From NCBI RefSeq assembly GCF_900182785.1, contig NZ_FXTS01000003.1, forward strand, positions 372,001 to 436,000: DNA of 64,000 bases. The letters run 5' to 3'. Of this stretch, positions 35,569 through 45,199 are shown in pieces. The stretch's first letter is position 1; every line of letters begins with the position of its first letter. Under the pieces are notes generated by a model, which was not told the origin of the DNA, ran no database searches, and worked only from the letters and a program-made list of their open reading frames with translations. The stretch comes from Oceanospirillum linum (lineage in GTDB: Bacteria > Pseudomonadota > Gammaproteobacteria > Pseudomonadales > Halomonadaceae). Position numbers and translations under genes: made by a program.

Positions 35569-35724
35569 TTTTAATACCCCTAATAGCGATTATAAGTGCT
35601 TACTTTACCTTGATAATCCATCGCATAAACCGCGCCTCCTCTTTGCGCGCACCGTAAAAATCCATACCGGAGCCTCTGGATGGCATCAGCAGGGTTTTAA
35701 TACCTTGTACCGGTACATGCTTTA

Positions 35725-37029
35725 CTAGCCGGATGAGATGAGAACTTTCTCCCACAGCCTACCACTGATAGGGTGTGTGCATTTATTCATCCTGTAAACT
35801 GGCACTTTGAGCTCCTCTCCCACCTGCCGCAGTTTATCCAAATGATCCTCCGACATTTTCAAGCCACCTATCAGGGAATTGATACGCAGACCTTCGGGCA
35901 TATCTATTTTTTGAGCTTTTTTGGTGAAATGAATCAAACGAAATTCCTATTCATAAGCCCAATCAATTGTCTTTGTTGCCAGCAGTTTTTTGATTGCCTG
36001 ATGGGGCGCGAACAACACTTCAGAAAGGCAAACCTCCGGTAATAAGCTGTTATAAGCCACATTGTACATAGAAAATTCATGCCCATTCGTGGCTGCAAAG
36101 TCTATTTTTCTTAGGTCATATTCAATACAAAAGCCACTATGCCCCGATGCATAGTGAGCCCAGCTTAATGGGATCTCATAACTACTTGAGAAACACTGCA
36201 CACCAAAAGTTTTTAAATGACTTTTAATACAATTGATAACCCCATTTTCCGTTGCAAATCCACCATTAAGCCAGAGATCAAGCTTATCAAGCATATTATC
36301 ATTGAATAGCCAGTGAGCTTTTTCAGACTGGTAATTTTTAAACAGCGCCAGCAACGCAGCTTTCAGTTTTTCCTTTTCAAAACTACTGCGATAGGACAGA
36401 TCTCGGATACTTAACTGAATATCAAATGGATCATTAAACTTTCCGGGGTCTGATATATACAGTTTGCCATCGTACAATGATTCAATACGCTCTGATTTAG
36501 CAGGCTCAAACCTATAGATAGGTATACCGGTTATCTGACCTTTCATGGAGATATATTCCCGCCAATTATCTTCTACGAACCCAGAAACTCCTCCTGCCGG
36601 TTCGTAAGATGGATAGAGGGCTTTAAACTGGCTCAACACATGATTCAAGGCACTCGTATCAAATATGTCGGTATGCTTTAAAAGATAGAGCAATGCAATC
36701 GTCGGCGATCGAGACTTGCCTTGATTACAATGAACTAAAACTTTCTTTTCGATAATGTTTTCTGCAACTGCCTTCACAGCTTCAAACATAATTTCATTAG
36801 GAATGAACTCAGGCTTTGGTGCATCAACCAAATTAAGAATCAAACGATTCTCTCGCTTAGCAATAAGATATTCAGGATGATTTTTTGGAGCGCCTCTTCC
36901 GGCATAACCTAATGCCTTACGATGGTAAGGTTCTTTGCAGGCATGAACTATAAACCAGCCCTCTTTATGCAAAACTTCTTGAGCATCATTATCATCGCCT
37001 ACAAATAAATTGGGATATAACTCTATCAT
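35725..37029 (-). pseudogene. Dual-specificity phosphatase-DUF2971 fusion, interrupted by one amber codon
   Basis: The 5' part (start ATG 37029 behind AAGGAGGAGGA) encodes a protein phosphatase domain, with HCNQGKSRSPTIALLYLL giving the HC-x5-R signature (about residues 115-125). A DUF2971 domain follows (IYRFEPAKSERIESLYDGKLYISDPGKFNDPFDI, VQCFSSS...LSWAHYASGHSGFCIEYDL). At 35947-35949 an in-frame TAG cuts it after TIDWAYE. The same frame continues with EFRLIHFTKKAQKIDMPEGL to a second TAG at 35725. The family expects one residue, often Lys, at the stop, so one AAG or CAG to TAG change explains it. A truncated 360-residue product may still be made. Confidence 0.82.
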
Positions 37030-37133
37030 TCCTCCTCCTTGACAACTATCCAGACAGCTTACAAACAAAACCCCGGACACCTTCCAATGGCCGGGGCTAT
37101 TATTCAATTGCCAACGCGATCAATCACGATGCA

Positions 37134-38528
37134 TTACTCACCATAAACCATGCTTGGTAACCAGGTAGCCAGCTCCGGCCAGATGGTCAGCGCCAGCAGC
37201 ATAGAGACCTGAATCAGAATAAATGGAATCACGCCTTTGTAGATGGCAGAGGTTGGAACCGAAGGTGGTGCCACACCCCTGAGATAGAAAAGGGCGAAAC
37301 CAAACGGCGGCGTCAGGAAGGAGGTCTGCAGGTTGATCGCCATCATGATACCCAGCCAGACAGGGTCTAAGCCCATCATCATCAGAACTGGTGCGACAAT
37401 CGGAACAACAACAAAGGTGATTTCGATAAAGTCCAGGATGAAACCCAGCAGGAACATCACCAGCATCACAATGATCATGGCACCAACAACACCACCAGGC
37501 ATCTGTTCAAACCAGTGATGGATCAACTCTTCACCGCCAAAGCCACGGAACACCAGCGAGAAGACAGAGGCACCAATCAGAATCAGAAATACCATCGAGG
37601 TAACATTGGTCGTAGAACGAACCACTTCCCCCAGCATCTTCAGATTCAGCTGTTTCTGCATCGCTGCCAGAATTGCAGCGCCAAAGGCACCGACACCAGC
37701 CGCTTCCGTAGGGGTAGCAGCCCCGGTCAGAATAGAACCCAGTACCGCAACAATCAGCACAATCGGTGGTACAAGACCTTTCAGTAGAATAACGGCCAGA
37801 GGCTCCTGTACCTGGCGATCTGCCTGAATCTGTTCACGGCTGACAGCAGGTGCCGCCTCCGGCTTCAGCCAGGCGATGATGATCATATAGATAATATAGG
37901 CCCCGACCAACATCAGCCCCGGAATCATAGCCCCCACGAAAAGATCACCAACCGAGACGGTTTTCGGGCTGAAAACCCCCATATTCAACTGGGCTTGCTG
38001 ATAAGCACTGGACAGTACATCACCCAGCAGAACCAGAGCGATAGAAGGTGGAATAATCTGTCCCAGTGTACCTGTGGCGCAGATAGCCCCAGTCGCCAGA
38101 GAGGGAGAGTACCCCCGCTTCAGCATCGTCGGAAGCGAGATCAGACCCATGGTCACAACCGTTGCACCCACGATACCGGTACTGGCTGCCAACAGCATAC
38201 CCACGACCACGACCGAGATACCCAGACCGCCACGTACAGACCCGAAAAGTAGTGCCATCGCGTCCAGAAGCGTTTCAGCCACTTTGGACTTCTCAAGCAG
38301 CACACCCATCAGAACAAAAAGCGGGACTGCAATCAGGGTTTGGTTTGTCATAATGCCGTACAGACGGTTTGGAAACGCCTGCAGGAATGCCATATCAAAA
38401 ACGCCGAAGACCATACCGCCACCGGCAAACACTAATGCGGTACCAGCCAGCGATAAAGCCACCGGATAACCAAACATTAACACCACGCAAACAGCAGCAA
38501 ACAGAAACAGAGGCAGGAACTCAACCAC
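37134..38528 (-). CDS. dctM: TRAP transporter large permease (DctM type)
   Basis: 464 residues, about 12 helices, DctM/ion-transporter superfamily: GYPVALSLAGTALVFA, LLAASTGIVGATVVTMGLISLPTMLKRGYSPSLATGAICATGTLGQIIPPSIALVLLGD, and NLQTSFLTPPFGFALFYLRGVAP. It uses a sodium gradient to take up organic acids or related compounds. The start is GTG at 38528, overlapping the stop of the small permease (TAGTG). The ligand is unknown because no binding-protein gene is adjacent. Confidence 0.93.
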   Translation of the reverse strand: MVEFLPLFLFAAVCVVLMFGYPVALSLAGTALVFAGGGMVFGVFDMAFLQAFPNRLYGIMTNQTLIAVPLFVLMGVLLEKSKVAETLLDAMALLFGSVRGGLGISVVVVGMLLAASTGIVGATVVTMGLISLPTMLKRGYSPSLATGAICATGTLGQIIPPSIALVLLGDVLSSAYQQAQLNMGVFSPKTVSVGDLFVGAMIPGLMLVGAYIIYMIIIAWLKPEAAPAVSREQIQADRQVQEPLAVILLKGLVPPIVLIVAVLGSILTGAATPTEAAGVGAFGAAILAAMQKQLNLKMLGEVVRSTTNVTSMVFLILIGASVFSLVFRGFGGEELIHHWFEQMPGGVVGAMIIVMLVMFLLGFILDFIEITFVVVPIVAPVLMMMGLDPVWLGIMMAINLQTSFLTPPFGFALFYLRGVAPPSVPTSAIYKGVIPFILIQVSMLLALTIWPELATWLPSMVYGE

Positions 38529-39085
38529 TAGACTTTCTCCTCATTCACGTGATGCTCAATCTGCGGGCCCTTGCCCAACAGCACCAGAAGATTCCGCAGT
38601 GCTTCAGCCAAAGCCTGCAATAACATCAATCCAACCATAGCCAGAATCAGTGTTTTTAACAGGTAAACACCATGGATACCGCCTGCTTCCGGAGATCCTT
38701 CCATTACGTGCCAGGAATTCATCACATACTGCCAGCTGATCCAGCCCATGAAGGTCATCACGGGAATCAACAGGAAAACAGAGCCAAAAAAATCCACCAG
38801 AGCTTTACGCTCAAAAGTCATTTCCCGATAAAAAATATCAACACGCACATGGCCATCATTTTTCAGGGTATAGCCCGCTGCCAACATAAATACAGCAGCA
38901 TGCAGGTACATTACAGACTCCTGCATGGCAATAGACCCGGAATTAAACAGATAGCGCAGTACAACAACTGCAAACATAACGATCATCATGGCAAGGGTTA
39001 GCCAGGAGATAGATCGTCCGACAAGCTCAGTCACAGCGTCAATTTTGTTGACCACCTGACCCAGAGCTCCAGAACCATTCGTCAT
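38528..39085 (-). CDS. dctQ: TRAP transporter small permease (DctQ type)
   Basis: 185 residues, four helices, with ISWLTLAMMIVMFAVVVLRYLF and KNDGHVRVDIFYREMTFERKALVDFFGSVFLLIPVM typical of DctQ. It partners the large permease and is translationally coupled to it. A dctP binding-protein gene is missing both upstream (dsbA lies there) and downstream. Confidence 0.9.
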   Translation of the reverse strand: MTNGSGALGQVVNKIDAVTELVGRSISWLTLAMMIVMFAVVVLRYLFNSGSIAMQESVMYLHAAVFMLAAGYTLKNDGHVRVDIFYREMTFERKALVDFFGSVFLLIPVMTFMGWISWQYVMNSWHVMEGSPEAGGIHGVYLLKTLILAMVGLMLLQALAEALRNLLVLLGKGPQIEHHVNEEKV

Positions 39086-39293
39086 GGTCGACCTCTTTTT
39101 TTTTAATGAGTTGTTAGCTTATTTTTATTACAACACCCGATCCTGCAGCCATCCAAGGAAACAAGAGTGGTGCTGTTTACTGCAGACTAAAGGCTTAGTC
39201 TGCACAGTAGCGTTTTAATCATACTCTGTACGCTTTGCCTGCGAAAAGTTTTCATTTGCTACTTTTAGAATAAAAGCGCCACTTTTCAGGCAT

Positions 39294-39317
39294 AAAAAAA
39301 CCGGCCCAAGGGGCCGG
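39294..39317 (-). terminator. Terminator after dsbA
   Basis: CCGGCCC/GGGCCGG (39301-39307 and 39311-39317); on the minus strand it is followed by T7. Confidence 0.85.
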
Positions 39318-39341
39318 TATCATAATAAACCACTAAACCGA

Positions 39342-39974
39342 TTAGCTTTCGCGTTCTTTCTCAATCAGGAATTCTGTGATTTTTAGCATATTCGTCCAAC
39401 TGCCTGCTGTACTGGTATCGATACGATATTTTCCATTCACCACCAATGCAGGAACTCCCAAAGCCTGATAACCACGGATACGGGCTCCGGCCTGGTTAAC
39501 TTTTGACTTTACACCAAAGGACTTAAGTGCCTTTTCAGCCTGATCCTCAGTGACACCATACTCAGCAAAAAACTCGGCAAGATCGTCAGTGCTTGTCAGA
39601 CGCTGGTTCTGACGATGAATGCGGTTAAAGAAGTCACTGTGAAGCTTCTCACCAATTCCCAAAGCCTCAGCGGCATAAAATGCATTGGCATGGGTTTTCC
39701 AGACCTTACTGAATGTTGCAGGTACGCGCTCAAAGCGTACATCGTCAGGTAAGGTTTTAATCCAGGGTTCAATGTAAGGCTCAAATTCAAAGCAGTGTGG
39801 ACAGCCATACCAGAACAGTTCTGCAACTTCGATTTTACCTGGCTCAGAGACCGCTACCGGAGTTCCCAGCTTGATATAGTGAACACCTTCTTTGAAGGTT
39901 TCTGCCTGTGCTGTCGCAGAAACAGCCACCATCAGCAGCAAGGCGCTTATATGTTGGATCAGTTTTTTAACCAT
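39342..39974 (-). CDS. dsbA: Thiol:disulfide interchange protein DsbA
   Basis: 210 residues from the ATG at 39974, which has AAGGA 9 bases upstream; an upstream ATG (40010) lacks one. A signal peptide (ISALLLMVAVSATAQA) precedes the thioredoxin fold with active site FWYGCPHCFEFEP (CPHC) and the cis-Pro region GVPALVVNGKYRID. It introduces disulfides in the periplasm. The cytochrome c4 gene lies just upstream on the same strand, separated by a bidirectional hairpin. Confidence 0.96.
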   Translation of the reverse strand: MVKKLIQHISALLLMVAVSATAQAETFKEGVHYIKLGTPVAVSEPGKIEVAELFWYGCPHCFEFEPYIEPWIKTLPDDVRFERVPATFSKVWKTHANAFYAAEALGIGEKLHSDFFNRIHRQNQRLTSTDDLAEFFAEYGVTEDQAEKALKSFGVKSKVNQAGARIRGYQALGVPALVVNGKYRIDTSTAGSWTNMLKITEFLIEKERES

Positions 39975-40153
39975 TGATTTCAATCCTTTCAGATACAAAG
40001 GCGACCGCACACCCGTATGTTTAACAGTCGGTTGTTTTGATACCTATTTTTTGCACAACATCACAATCGACAGGTAACTTACTATACGCCTGAACTCACT
40101 TAAAGTTCCCTTCAGGCAAGAGATAAGAGACTGCTGATATAAATAGCGGGTAC

Positions 40154-40180
40154 AAAAAAAGGGCCATAAGGCCCTTTTTT
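40154..40180. terminator. Bidirectional terminator after the cytochrome c4 gene
   Basis: GGGCC-ATAA-GGCCC (40161-40174) flanked by A7 and T6, able to end transcription in either direction. Confidence 0.85.
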
Positions 40181-40194
40181 AACAATGCGACGGT

Positions 40195-40797
40195 TTAGTT
40201 CACACCGAACACATAGTTAGATACCGCTTCGATATCTTTATCGCTCATTTTTGCAGCGATAGCGCGCATCATATTGTTCGGATCATTGGCACGCTCACCA
40301 TCGCGGAACTTCTTCAGTGCCGCAGCAGTGTACGCAGGGTTCTGACCACTCAGCACAGGGTATTTAGCCTGTTCATTACCCATACCATTTGGGGAGTGAC
40401 ATGCCGTACATGCCGGAATGCCTTTCGCCATATCACCTGCGCGATACAGTTCCTGACCACGCTCCAGCAGAGCCGGATCAGCCTGTCCCAGATTCTTAGG
40501 CAGTGCTGCAAAGTAGGCCGCAACATTTTGCGCATCCTGATCGCTGAAGCCAGTAACAATACCTGTCATTTCAGGTACTTTACGAACGCCATCACGAATC
40601 TCCATAATCTGTTTTGTCAGATAGCTTTCATGCTGACCGGCCAGACTCGGATAGTTAGGAATCATTGCGATGCCATTAGCACTGTGACAAGCAGCACAAA
40701 TAGCGGCTTTTGCTTCTCCTGCTTTTGCATCGCCAGCGGCGTGTGCAAAGCTTACCAGGCCAAGAGTAACTGCCAGACTTACCAGTAATTTCTTCAT
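40195..40797 (-). CDS. Diheme cytochrome c4
   Basis: 200 residues with a signal peptide (KKLLVSLAVTLGLVSFAHA). Two heme c sites, CAACH (~35) and CTACH (~130), lie in two similar halves, each followed by a Met-ligand region (PEMTG, PNNMM). It is a periplasmic electron carrier, often passing electrons to terminal oxidases. Its place beside dsbA and engB is conserved in pseudomonads. Confidence 0.94.
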   Translation of the reverse strand: MKKLLVSLAVTLGLVSFAHAAGDAKAGEAKAAICAACHSANGIAMIPNYPSLAGQHESYLTKQIMEIRDGVRKVPEMTGIVTGFSDQDAQNVAAYFAALPKNLGQADPALLERGQELYRAGDMAKGIPACTACHSPNGMGNEQAKYPVLSGQNPAYTAAALKKFRDGERANDPNNMMRAIAAKMSDKDIEAVSNYVFGVN

Positions 40798-41104
40798 TGC
40801 TAACCCAATCTTGCTAATTTTAAGTTGATTACTGTTATTTTCCTGAGGCTTACCAGAGCCTGTTTCTTTGAACAGCTCGCGTCTCTGGCAGACCGAAACC
40901 TTGGAAGGCTCCTGCCGGAAAGCCCTGGCAGTGCCAGATCAATTCTCCGCCCTGTATGTTTCAACGTACAGGACGTTTATATTCGTGCCAAATCAACCTG
41001 AATGGTACACTACCATCTAAAAAGTGGTGGCATTATATACTAATCCGTAGGGAAACGTGAACGCCCCATATAACCTGTCTTTTGCCCCATTAGTTGAATA
41101 CGCC

Positions 41105-41788
41105 ATGACTGAACTTTTTAGCCAAGCTCCAAACAACGAACAGAATCAAAACACCACAGATCCCCATGCTCCCAGACTGAATTACCAGACTGCGAACTTT
41201 ATGATCAGTGCCCCAACGCTGGCCCAATGCCCTCCGGACTTTGGTTCGGAAGTTGCTTTTGCCGGTCGTTCCAATGCGGGTAAATCCAGTTCCATCAACA
41301 CGCTCACGCAGAATTCACGTCTTGCCAGAACCTCTAAAACACCGGGGCGCACGCAGCTTATCAATTTTTTTGGCCTGCACAACGGCACAGATCAAAAACT
41401 GGTGGATCTTCCAGGTTATGGTTATGCAAAAGTGCCGGAAAAGGTCAAACTGGAGTGGCAACGCCATCTTTCTGAGTATTTGCTGAACCGTCAGGCGTTA
41501 CGCGGCATCGTACTGGTGATGGATATCCGTCATCCTCTGACGGAGTTTGATCAGATGATGCTGGAGTGGGCTGATAAAGTGGACAAGCCGGTGCATATTC
41601 TGCTGACTAAGTCCGACAAGCTGAAAAAGGGCGCAGCCAAGAAGGCGCTGCTGGAAGTAAAACAGGCGCTGCACGAATGGGAAGACCTGGTCAGTGTTCA
41701 GCAGTTCTCAGCCCTGAAAAGGGAAGGTATACCGGAACTGCGCAAGAAGCTGGATGAATGGCTGCAACTGGAACAGCCTGAGGCTTGA
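41105..41788 (+). CDS. engB: Ribosome biogenesis GTP-binding protein EngB (YihA/YsxC)
   Basis: 227 residues. G1 GRSNAGKSS, switch region SKTPGRTQLINFF, G3 DLPGYGYAKVP, G4 TKSD are present, as in EngB, an essential GTPase for large-subunit assembly. The ATG at 41105 gives a family-like N-terminus, but an in-frame GTG at 41057 with an AGGGA three bases away is possible (243 residues). Neither start has an ideal ribosome site. It diverges from the cytochrome c4 gene. Confidence 0.93.
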   Translation: MTELFSQAPNNEQNQNTTDPHAPRLNYQTANFMISAPTLAQCPPDFGSEVAFAGRSNAGKSSSINTLTQNSRLARTSKTPGRTQLINFFGLHNGTDQKLVDLPGYGYAKVPEKVKLEWQRHLSEYLLNRQALRGIVLVMDIRHPLTEFDQMMLEWADKVDKPVHILLTKSDKLKKGAAKKALLEVKQALHEWEDLVSVQQFSALKREGIPELRKKLDEWLQLEQPEA

Positions 41789-41887
41789 GAAGGCCGGTTA
41801 CGGGTTCGGCCACCACGCGTCTTTAGCCGATCCTGCTTATGATTTCTTTTATAATCCGGGAGCGTGGAAACCAGAGCAGGAAGCGGG

Positions 41888-42586
41888 CTATCGGTCCAGC
41901 TGCGTCACCGCCTGATGCAGCTGACTAAGGCAGTTGATGCGGGCATCATAAAATGCCGGTGCTTTCTCTGATGACTTCACCTGTACCCAGAGCGTTCTCA
42001 TGCCCATTCGGTAAGCCCCCTCAATATCATGCTCCGGGTTATCTCCCACAAAGAGTATCTCCTGAGGCGTGCATTTCAGGTGATCCAACACCGCCTGGAA
42101 AGCCCCTGCGTCAGGTTTCGCAACGGAAAGTCCTTCGGCACTAAAAGCAAAATCAAACCATTCAGCCAGGGGCGTCTGAAATACATCCGCATTACCATTG
42201 CTTAATGCACCAATGATGTAGTTCCGCTTTAAGCCCTCCAGAGCTTCGAACGCATAGGGAAAGGGCTCAACTCTGTTACGAAAACGCCAGAAAACGGCAA
42301 AAGCTTGTTCCGTCAACTCTGCAGCTTCTTCGGCCTCATAGCCGGATAGCCGTAAACACTCATCCATTGCCCGCATTCTTGAACGGGTAACAAAATGAGT
42401 CAGCTCAGGATGGCGATGGGCCAGGCTCATACGATAACCGCGCAATTCGCGCTCCGTGAAGCGGGCTGTCAGTTTCGGTGCATGCTGATTCAACCATTGA
42501 TAGTGCGCTTTCTCAGCCCGAATAATCACAGGGCTGACATCCCAAAGAGTATCATCCAGGTCGAAAACAACCGCTTTTATGCTCAT
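41888..42586 (-). CDS. HAD-family hydrolase (YigB-like)
   Basis: 232 residues. Motif I VFDLDDTLWD with the nucleophile Asp near residue 10, motif II GALSNGN, motif III/IV KPDAGAFQAVLD...ILFVGDNPEHDIEGA. By position (after xerC in a dapF-DUF484-xerC block) it matches E. coli YigB, an FMN/phosphate-ester phosphatase. Substrate specificity is not visible. Confidence 0.9.
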   Translation of the reverse strand: MSIKAVVFDLDDTLWDVSPVIIRAEKAHYQWLNQHAPKLTARFTERELRGYRMSLAHRHPELTHFVTRSRMRAMDECLRLSGYEAEEAAELTEQAFAVFWRFRNRVEPFPYAFEALEGLKRNYIIGALSNGNADVFQTPLAEWFDFAFSAEGLSVAKPDAGAFQAVLDHLKCTPQEILFVGDNPEHDIEGAYRMGMRTLWVQVKSSEKAPAFYDARINCLSQLHQAVTQLDR

Positions 42587-42595
42587 CTTCAGTAT

Positions 42596-43546
42596 TTACC
42601 CTTCATTATTTTGATTCTTTTTGCGTCGTGCTCTGGGATGCGCTTTATCGTAAACCTGCGCCAGATGCTGATAATCCAGCCGGGTATAAATCTGTGTGCT
42701 GCTGATATCGGCATGACCGAGCAGCTCCTGCACGCCGCGCAGGTCGCCACTGGATTCCAGAAGATGACTCGCATAAGAGTGCCTCAGACGGTGCGGGTGC
42801 AGGCGATCCGTTATTCCTGCCTCCTGCCCGGCTTTTGCAACCCGCTGCTGAACGGCTGCGGGTGTGATACGACAACCTCTCTGACTGATAAAAACCGCAA
42901 CTTCCTGATCATCCTTTAACCACTGGCTTCTGACCGACAACCACGCTTTCAGCGCCACAGCCGCCTTCCGGCCTAATGGAGAAAAACGCTCTTTACGGCC
43001 TTTACCCATCACCCGAAGCTGCTGCTGGGCAAAGTCCACAGCATTGAGATCCAGAGAAACCAGCTCCGCCAGCCGCAAACCACAACCATAAAGAAGTTCA
43101 AGTATCGCCTGATCCCGCACCGCAATCACAGACGCGCCGCCCTCTTTTGCTCCTCTGGGCTGATCCAAAAGCCCTTGTAGCTGATCAATATCCACAGGCT
43201 TAGGCAATAGCTGCCCGGCTTTGGGGGCCCGCAGACCATCCGCTGGATTGATACTTAAAAGGCGCTCTTGCTGTAAAAAATTCAGAAAACTTCTGATGCT
43301 GGAGAGGTGTCGCTGAATAGAGCGCGGGCTCAACCCCTGCTGATGACGGCAAGCCAGGTAATGCCGTATCTGTTTACGGCTCAGGGAACCCCATTCAGGC
43401 TGAAAGCCAGTATCCAGAAGATGCCTGAGGAACTGCTCAAGATCACGTCGGTAGTTATTCAGGGTATGGGCTGAACCCTGTTGCCGGGCAAGACCAGCCA
43501 GAAACTGTTCAAGCAGAGGGTCAGTGACGGGTGTCTCGCTATCCAT
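42596..43546 (-). CDS. xerC: Site-specific tyrosine recombinase XerC
   Basis: 316 residues. An N-terminal SAM-like core-binding domain precedes the catalytic domain, with R in LYGCGLRLAELVSLD, HPHRLRHSYASHLLE, LGHADISSTQIYTRLD carrying the R-K-H-x-x-R-H-Y set. With XerD it resolves chromosome dimers at dif. It is in the conserved DUF484-xerC-HAD cluster, so it is the housekeeping XerC and not a mobile-element integrase. Confidence 0.95.
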   Translation of the reverse strand: MDSETPVTDPLLEQFLAGLARQQGSAHTLNNYRRDLEQFLRHLLDTGFQPEWGSLSRKQIRHYLACRHQQGLSPRSIQRHLSSIRSFLNFLQQERLLSINPADGLRAPKAGQLLPKPVDIDQLQGLLDQPRGAKEGGASVIAVRDQAILELLYGCGLRLAELVSLDLNAVDFAQQQLRVMGKGRKERFSPLGRKAAVALKAWLSVRSQWLKDDQEVAVFISQRGCRITPAAVQQRVAKAGQEAGITDRLHPHRLRHSYASHLLESSGDLRGVQELLGHADISSTQIYTRLDYQHLAQVYDKAHPRARRKKNQNNEG

Positions 43547-43566
43547 CCGTGCAACTGCCCTGAATA

Positions 43567-44265
43567 TTAACGCAGATGATGCAGCAAACGGGCGACAACA
43601 TCAGCAACATAAGCTGCAAATTCAGTCCCCATCTCCGACCGGAAGTAATCCGGGTTTTCACTGCCCAGCAGCAGGTAACCTTTAACATCATCCTGATTCA
43701 GAGGAATCACCGCAGCGGAGCCATCCGCAACCATACCCAGTTCAAACAGCTGCTCCAGCTGTTCAGCGGAGACCTGGCCACAAAACGTCCGGTTGTTCTG
43801 TAGCAGGGCCTGAATCAGGGCGGTCAGACTATTATCCACTTCTGTCACAAGCTGCGAAGTATTCACCAGCTGTGACGTATTGATAGCATCAGCACTGCCT
43901 GTTCCGGTAAGAACCAGTCGGCTATGCCCTGTGCCAAAGCTGTTACGCAGCTGCTCAGAAAGCGTCGAGGCCAGATCATTCAGGTCGTCCACCTCCAGCA
44001 GCGCCAGAATCATGCGCCGCACCCGTGAGAGCTGCATATCGTTGTGGCGCGCCGTATCCAGAAGATCTTCCAGATGATCTTCACGCTCAGCCAAACGTTC
44101 ACGCATCAGTGTCATCTGGCGCTCCAGAAGAGACACCGCCTGACCGCTGGGGTGTGGCAGACTTAGTTCCATCAGAAGCGCTTCATGCGTCTGGAAAAAA
44201 TCCGGATTTTTTTTCAGATATTCAGCAACCGCCTGGGCATCAGCCTCACTTTTGGAGAGTGTCAT
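43567..44265 (-). CDS. DUF484 family protein (YigA-like)
   Basis: 232 residues. AVAEYLKKNPDFFQTHEALLMELSLPHPSGQAVSLLERQMTLMRERLAERE is the highly conserved DUF484 N-terminus, followed by a GAF-like domain. Function unknown. It overlaps the dapF end by 4 bases and is 20 bases before xerC, as in many gammaproteobacteria. Confidence 0.93.
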   Translation of the reverse strand: MTLSKSEADAQAVAEYLKKNPDFFQTHEALLMELSLPHPSGQAVSLLERQMTLMRERLAEREDHLEDLLDTARHNDMQLSRVRRMILALLEVDDLNDLASTLSEQLRNSFGTGHSRLVLTGTGSADAINTSQLVNTSQLVTEVDNSLTALIQALLQNNRTFCGQVSAEQLEQLFELGMVADGSAAVIPLNQDDVKGYLLLGSENPDYFRSEMGTEFAAYVADVVARLLHHLR

Positions 44266-45089
44266 AGGTAGATTTGTCCTTCAAAAACCCGTGCCGTAGG
44301 GCCGGTCATCATGACAGGTTTGCCCTCACCGGCCCATTGGATTTTCAGTGTACCACCGGGAAGATGCACATCTACCACTTCGTCGAGCAACCCTTGCAGA
44401 CGCCCTGCAACAACCGCGGCACAGGCACCGGTTCCGCAGGCCAGTGTTTCCCCTGCGCCCCGTTCATGAACCCTTAACCGGACTTCATTGCGGCTAACCA
44501 CCTGCATAAAGCCAACATTCACCCGATTAGGAAAACGTTCGTGATTTTCAATTTTAGGGCCAAGGCTATCAACCGGAGCATTATCCACATCATCCACGAG
44601 TAAAACACCATGGGGGTTACCCATAGAAACCGCACCAATCGAAAAGGCGTCACCCTCAACCTCAAGCAGATATTTCTCCTGCTGCTGATCAGCGATAAAA
44701 GGGATCGACTCAGGAAGCAGGTGCGGCACCCCCATATCAACAGTGACACCATCATCTGTCAGATTCAGCTGGATATTACCGCCGCGGGTTTCTACATTGA
44801 TGGTCTTTTTGCTGGTCAGGCGTTTATCGTAAACAAAACGGGCAAAGCAACGGGCACCGTTACCGCACTGCTCCACTTCGCTGCCATCGGCATTAAAAAT
44901 ACGATATTTAAAATCCATATCCGGATCTGTCGGCGGTTCAACAATCAGCAACTGATCAAAGCCGATACCAAAGTTGCGATCCGCCAGTTCACGAACCTGA
45001 TCAGGGAAAATCTTCGCCCGTTGCGAGACAAGGTCAACCACCATAAAGTCATTGCCCAGCCCATGCATCTTGGTAAATTTTAAAAGCAT
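44262..45089 (-). CDS. dapF: Diaminopimelate epimerase
   Basis: 275 residues. The two catalytic cysteines are in EVEQCGNGARCFARF (about residue 75) and LACGTGACAAVVAG (about 218). FTKMHGLGNDFMVVD is the standard start. It converts LL- to meso-diaminopimelate for lysine and cell-wall synthesis, adjacent to lysA, which decarboxylates that product. Confidence 0.97.
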   Translation of the reverse strand: MLLKFTKMHGLGNDFMVVDLVSQRAKIFPDQVRELADRNFGIGFDQLLIVEPPTDPDMDFKYRIFNADGSEVEQCGNGARCFARFVYDKRLTSKKTINVETRGGNIQLNLTDDGVTVDMGVPHLLPESIPFIADQQQEKYLLEVEGDAFSIGAVSMGNPHGVLLVDDVDNAPVDSLGPKIENHERFPNRVNVGFMQVVSRNEVRLRVHERGAGETLACGTGACAAVVAGRLQGLLDEVVDVHLPGGTLKIQWAGEGKPVMMTGPTARVFEGQIYL

Positions 45090-45154
45090 ATTTAACCTAT
45101 TCGTTGCCCCTGACTACGGCAAGGGGTGACTACGGGGTAGCTTAGTCGACATAA

Positions 45155-45182
45155 GCGTTCCCACGCAGAATGTGGGAACGAG
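45155..45182. repeat. REP-like palindrome between dapF and lysA
   Basis: CGTTCCCACGCAGAATGTGGGAACGAG: a nearly perfect inverted repeat. Related units occur at 63647-63672 and 63700-63729. It lies between two genes of one operon and may form an mRNA hairpin. Confidence 0.75.
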
Positions 45183-45199
45183 GCTAACGATATTATGAA

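Noticed and set aside
42596..43546. xerC as integrase of a mobile element
   Set aside because: Its cluster (dapF-DUF484-xerC-HAD) is the conserved housekeeping context, and no att-like repeats were found.
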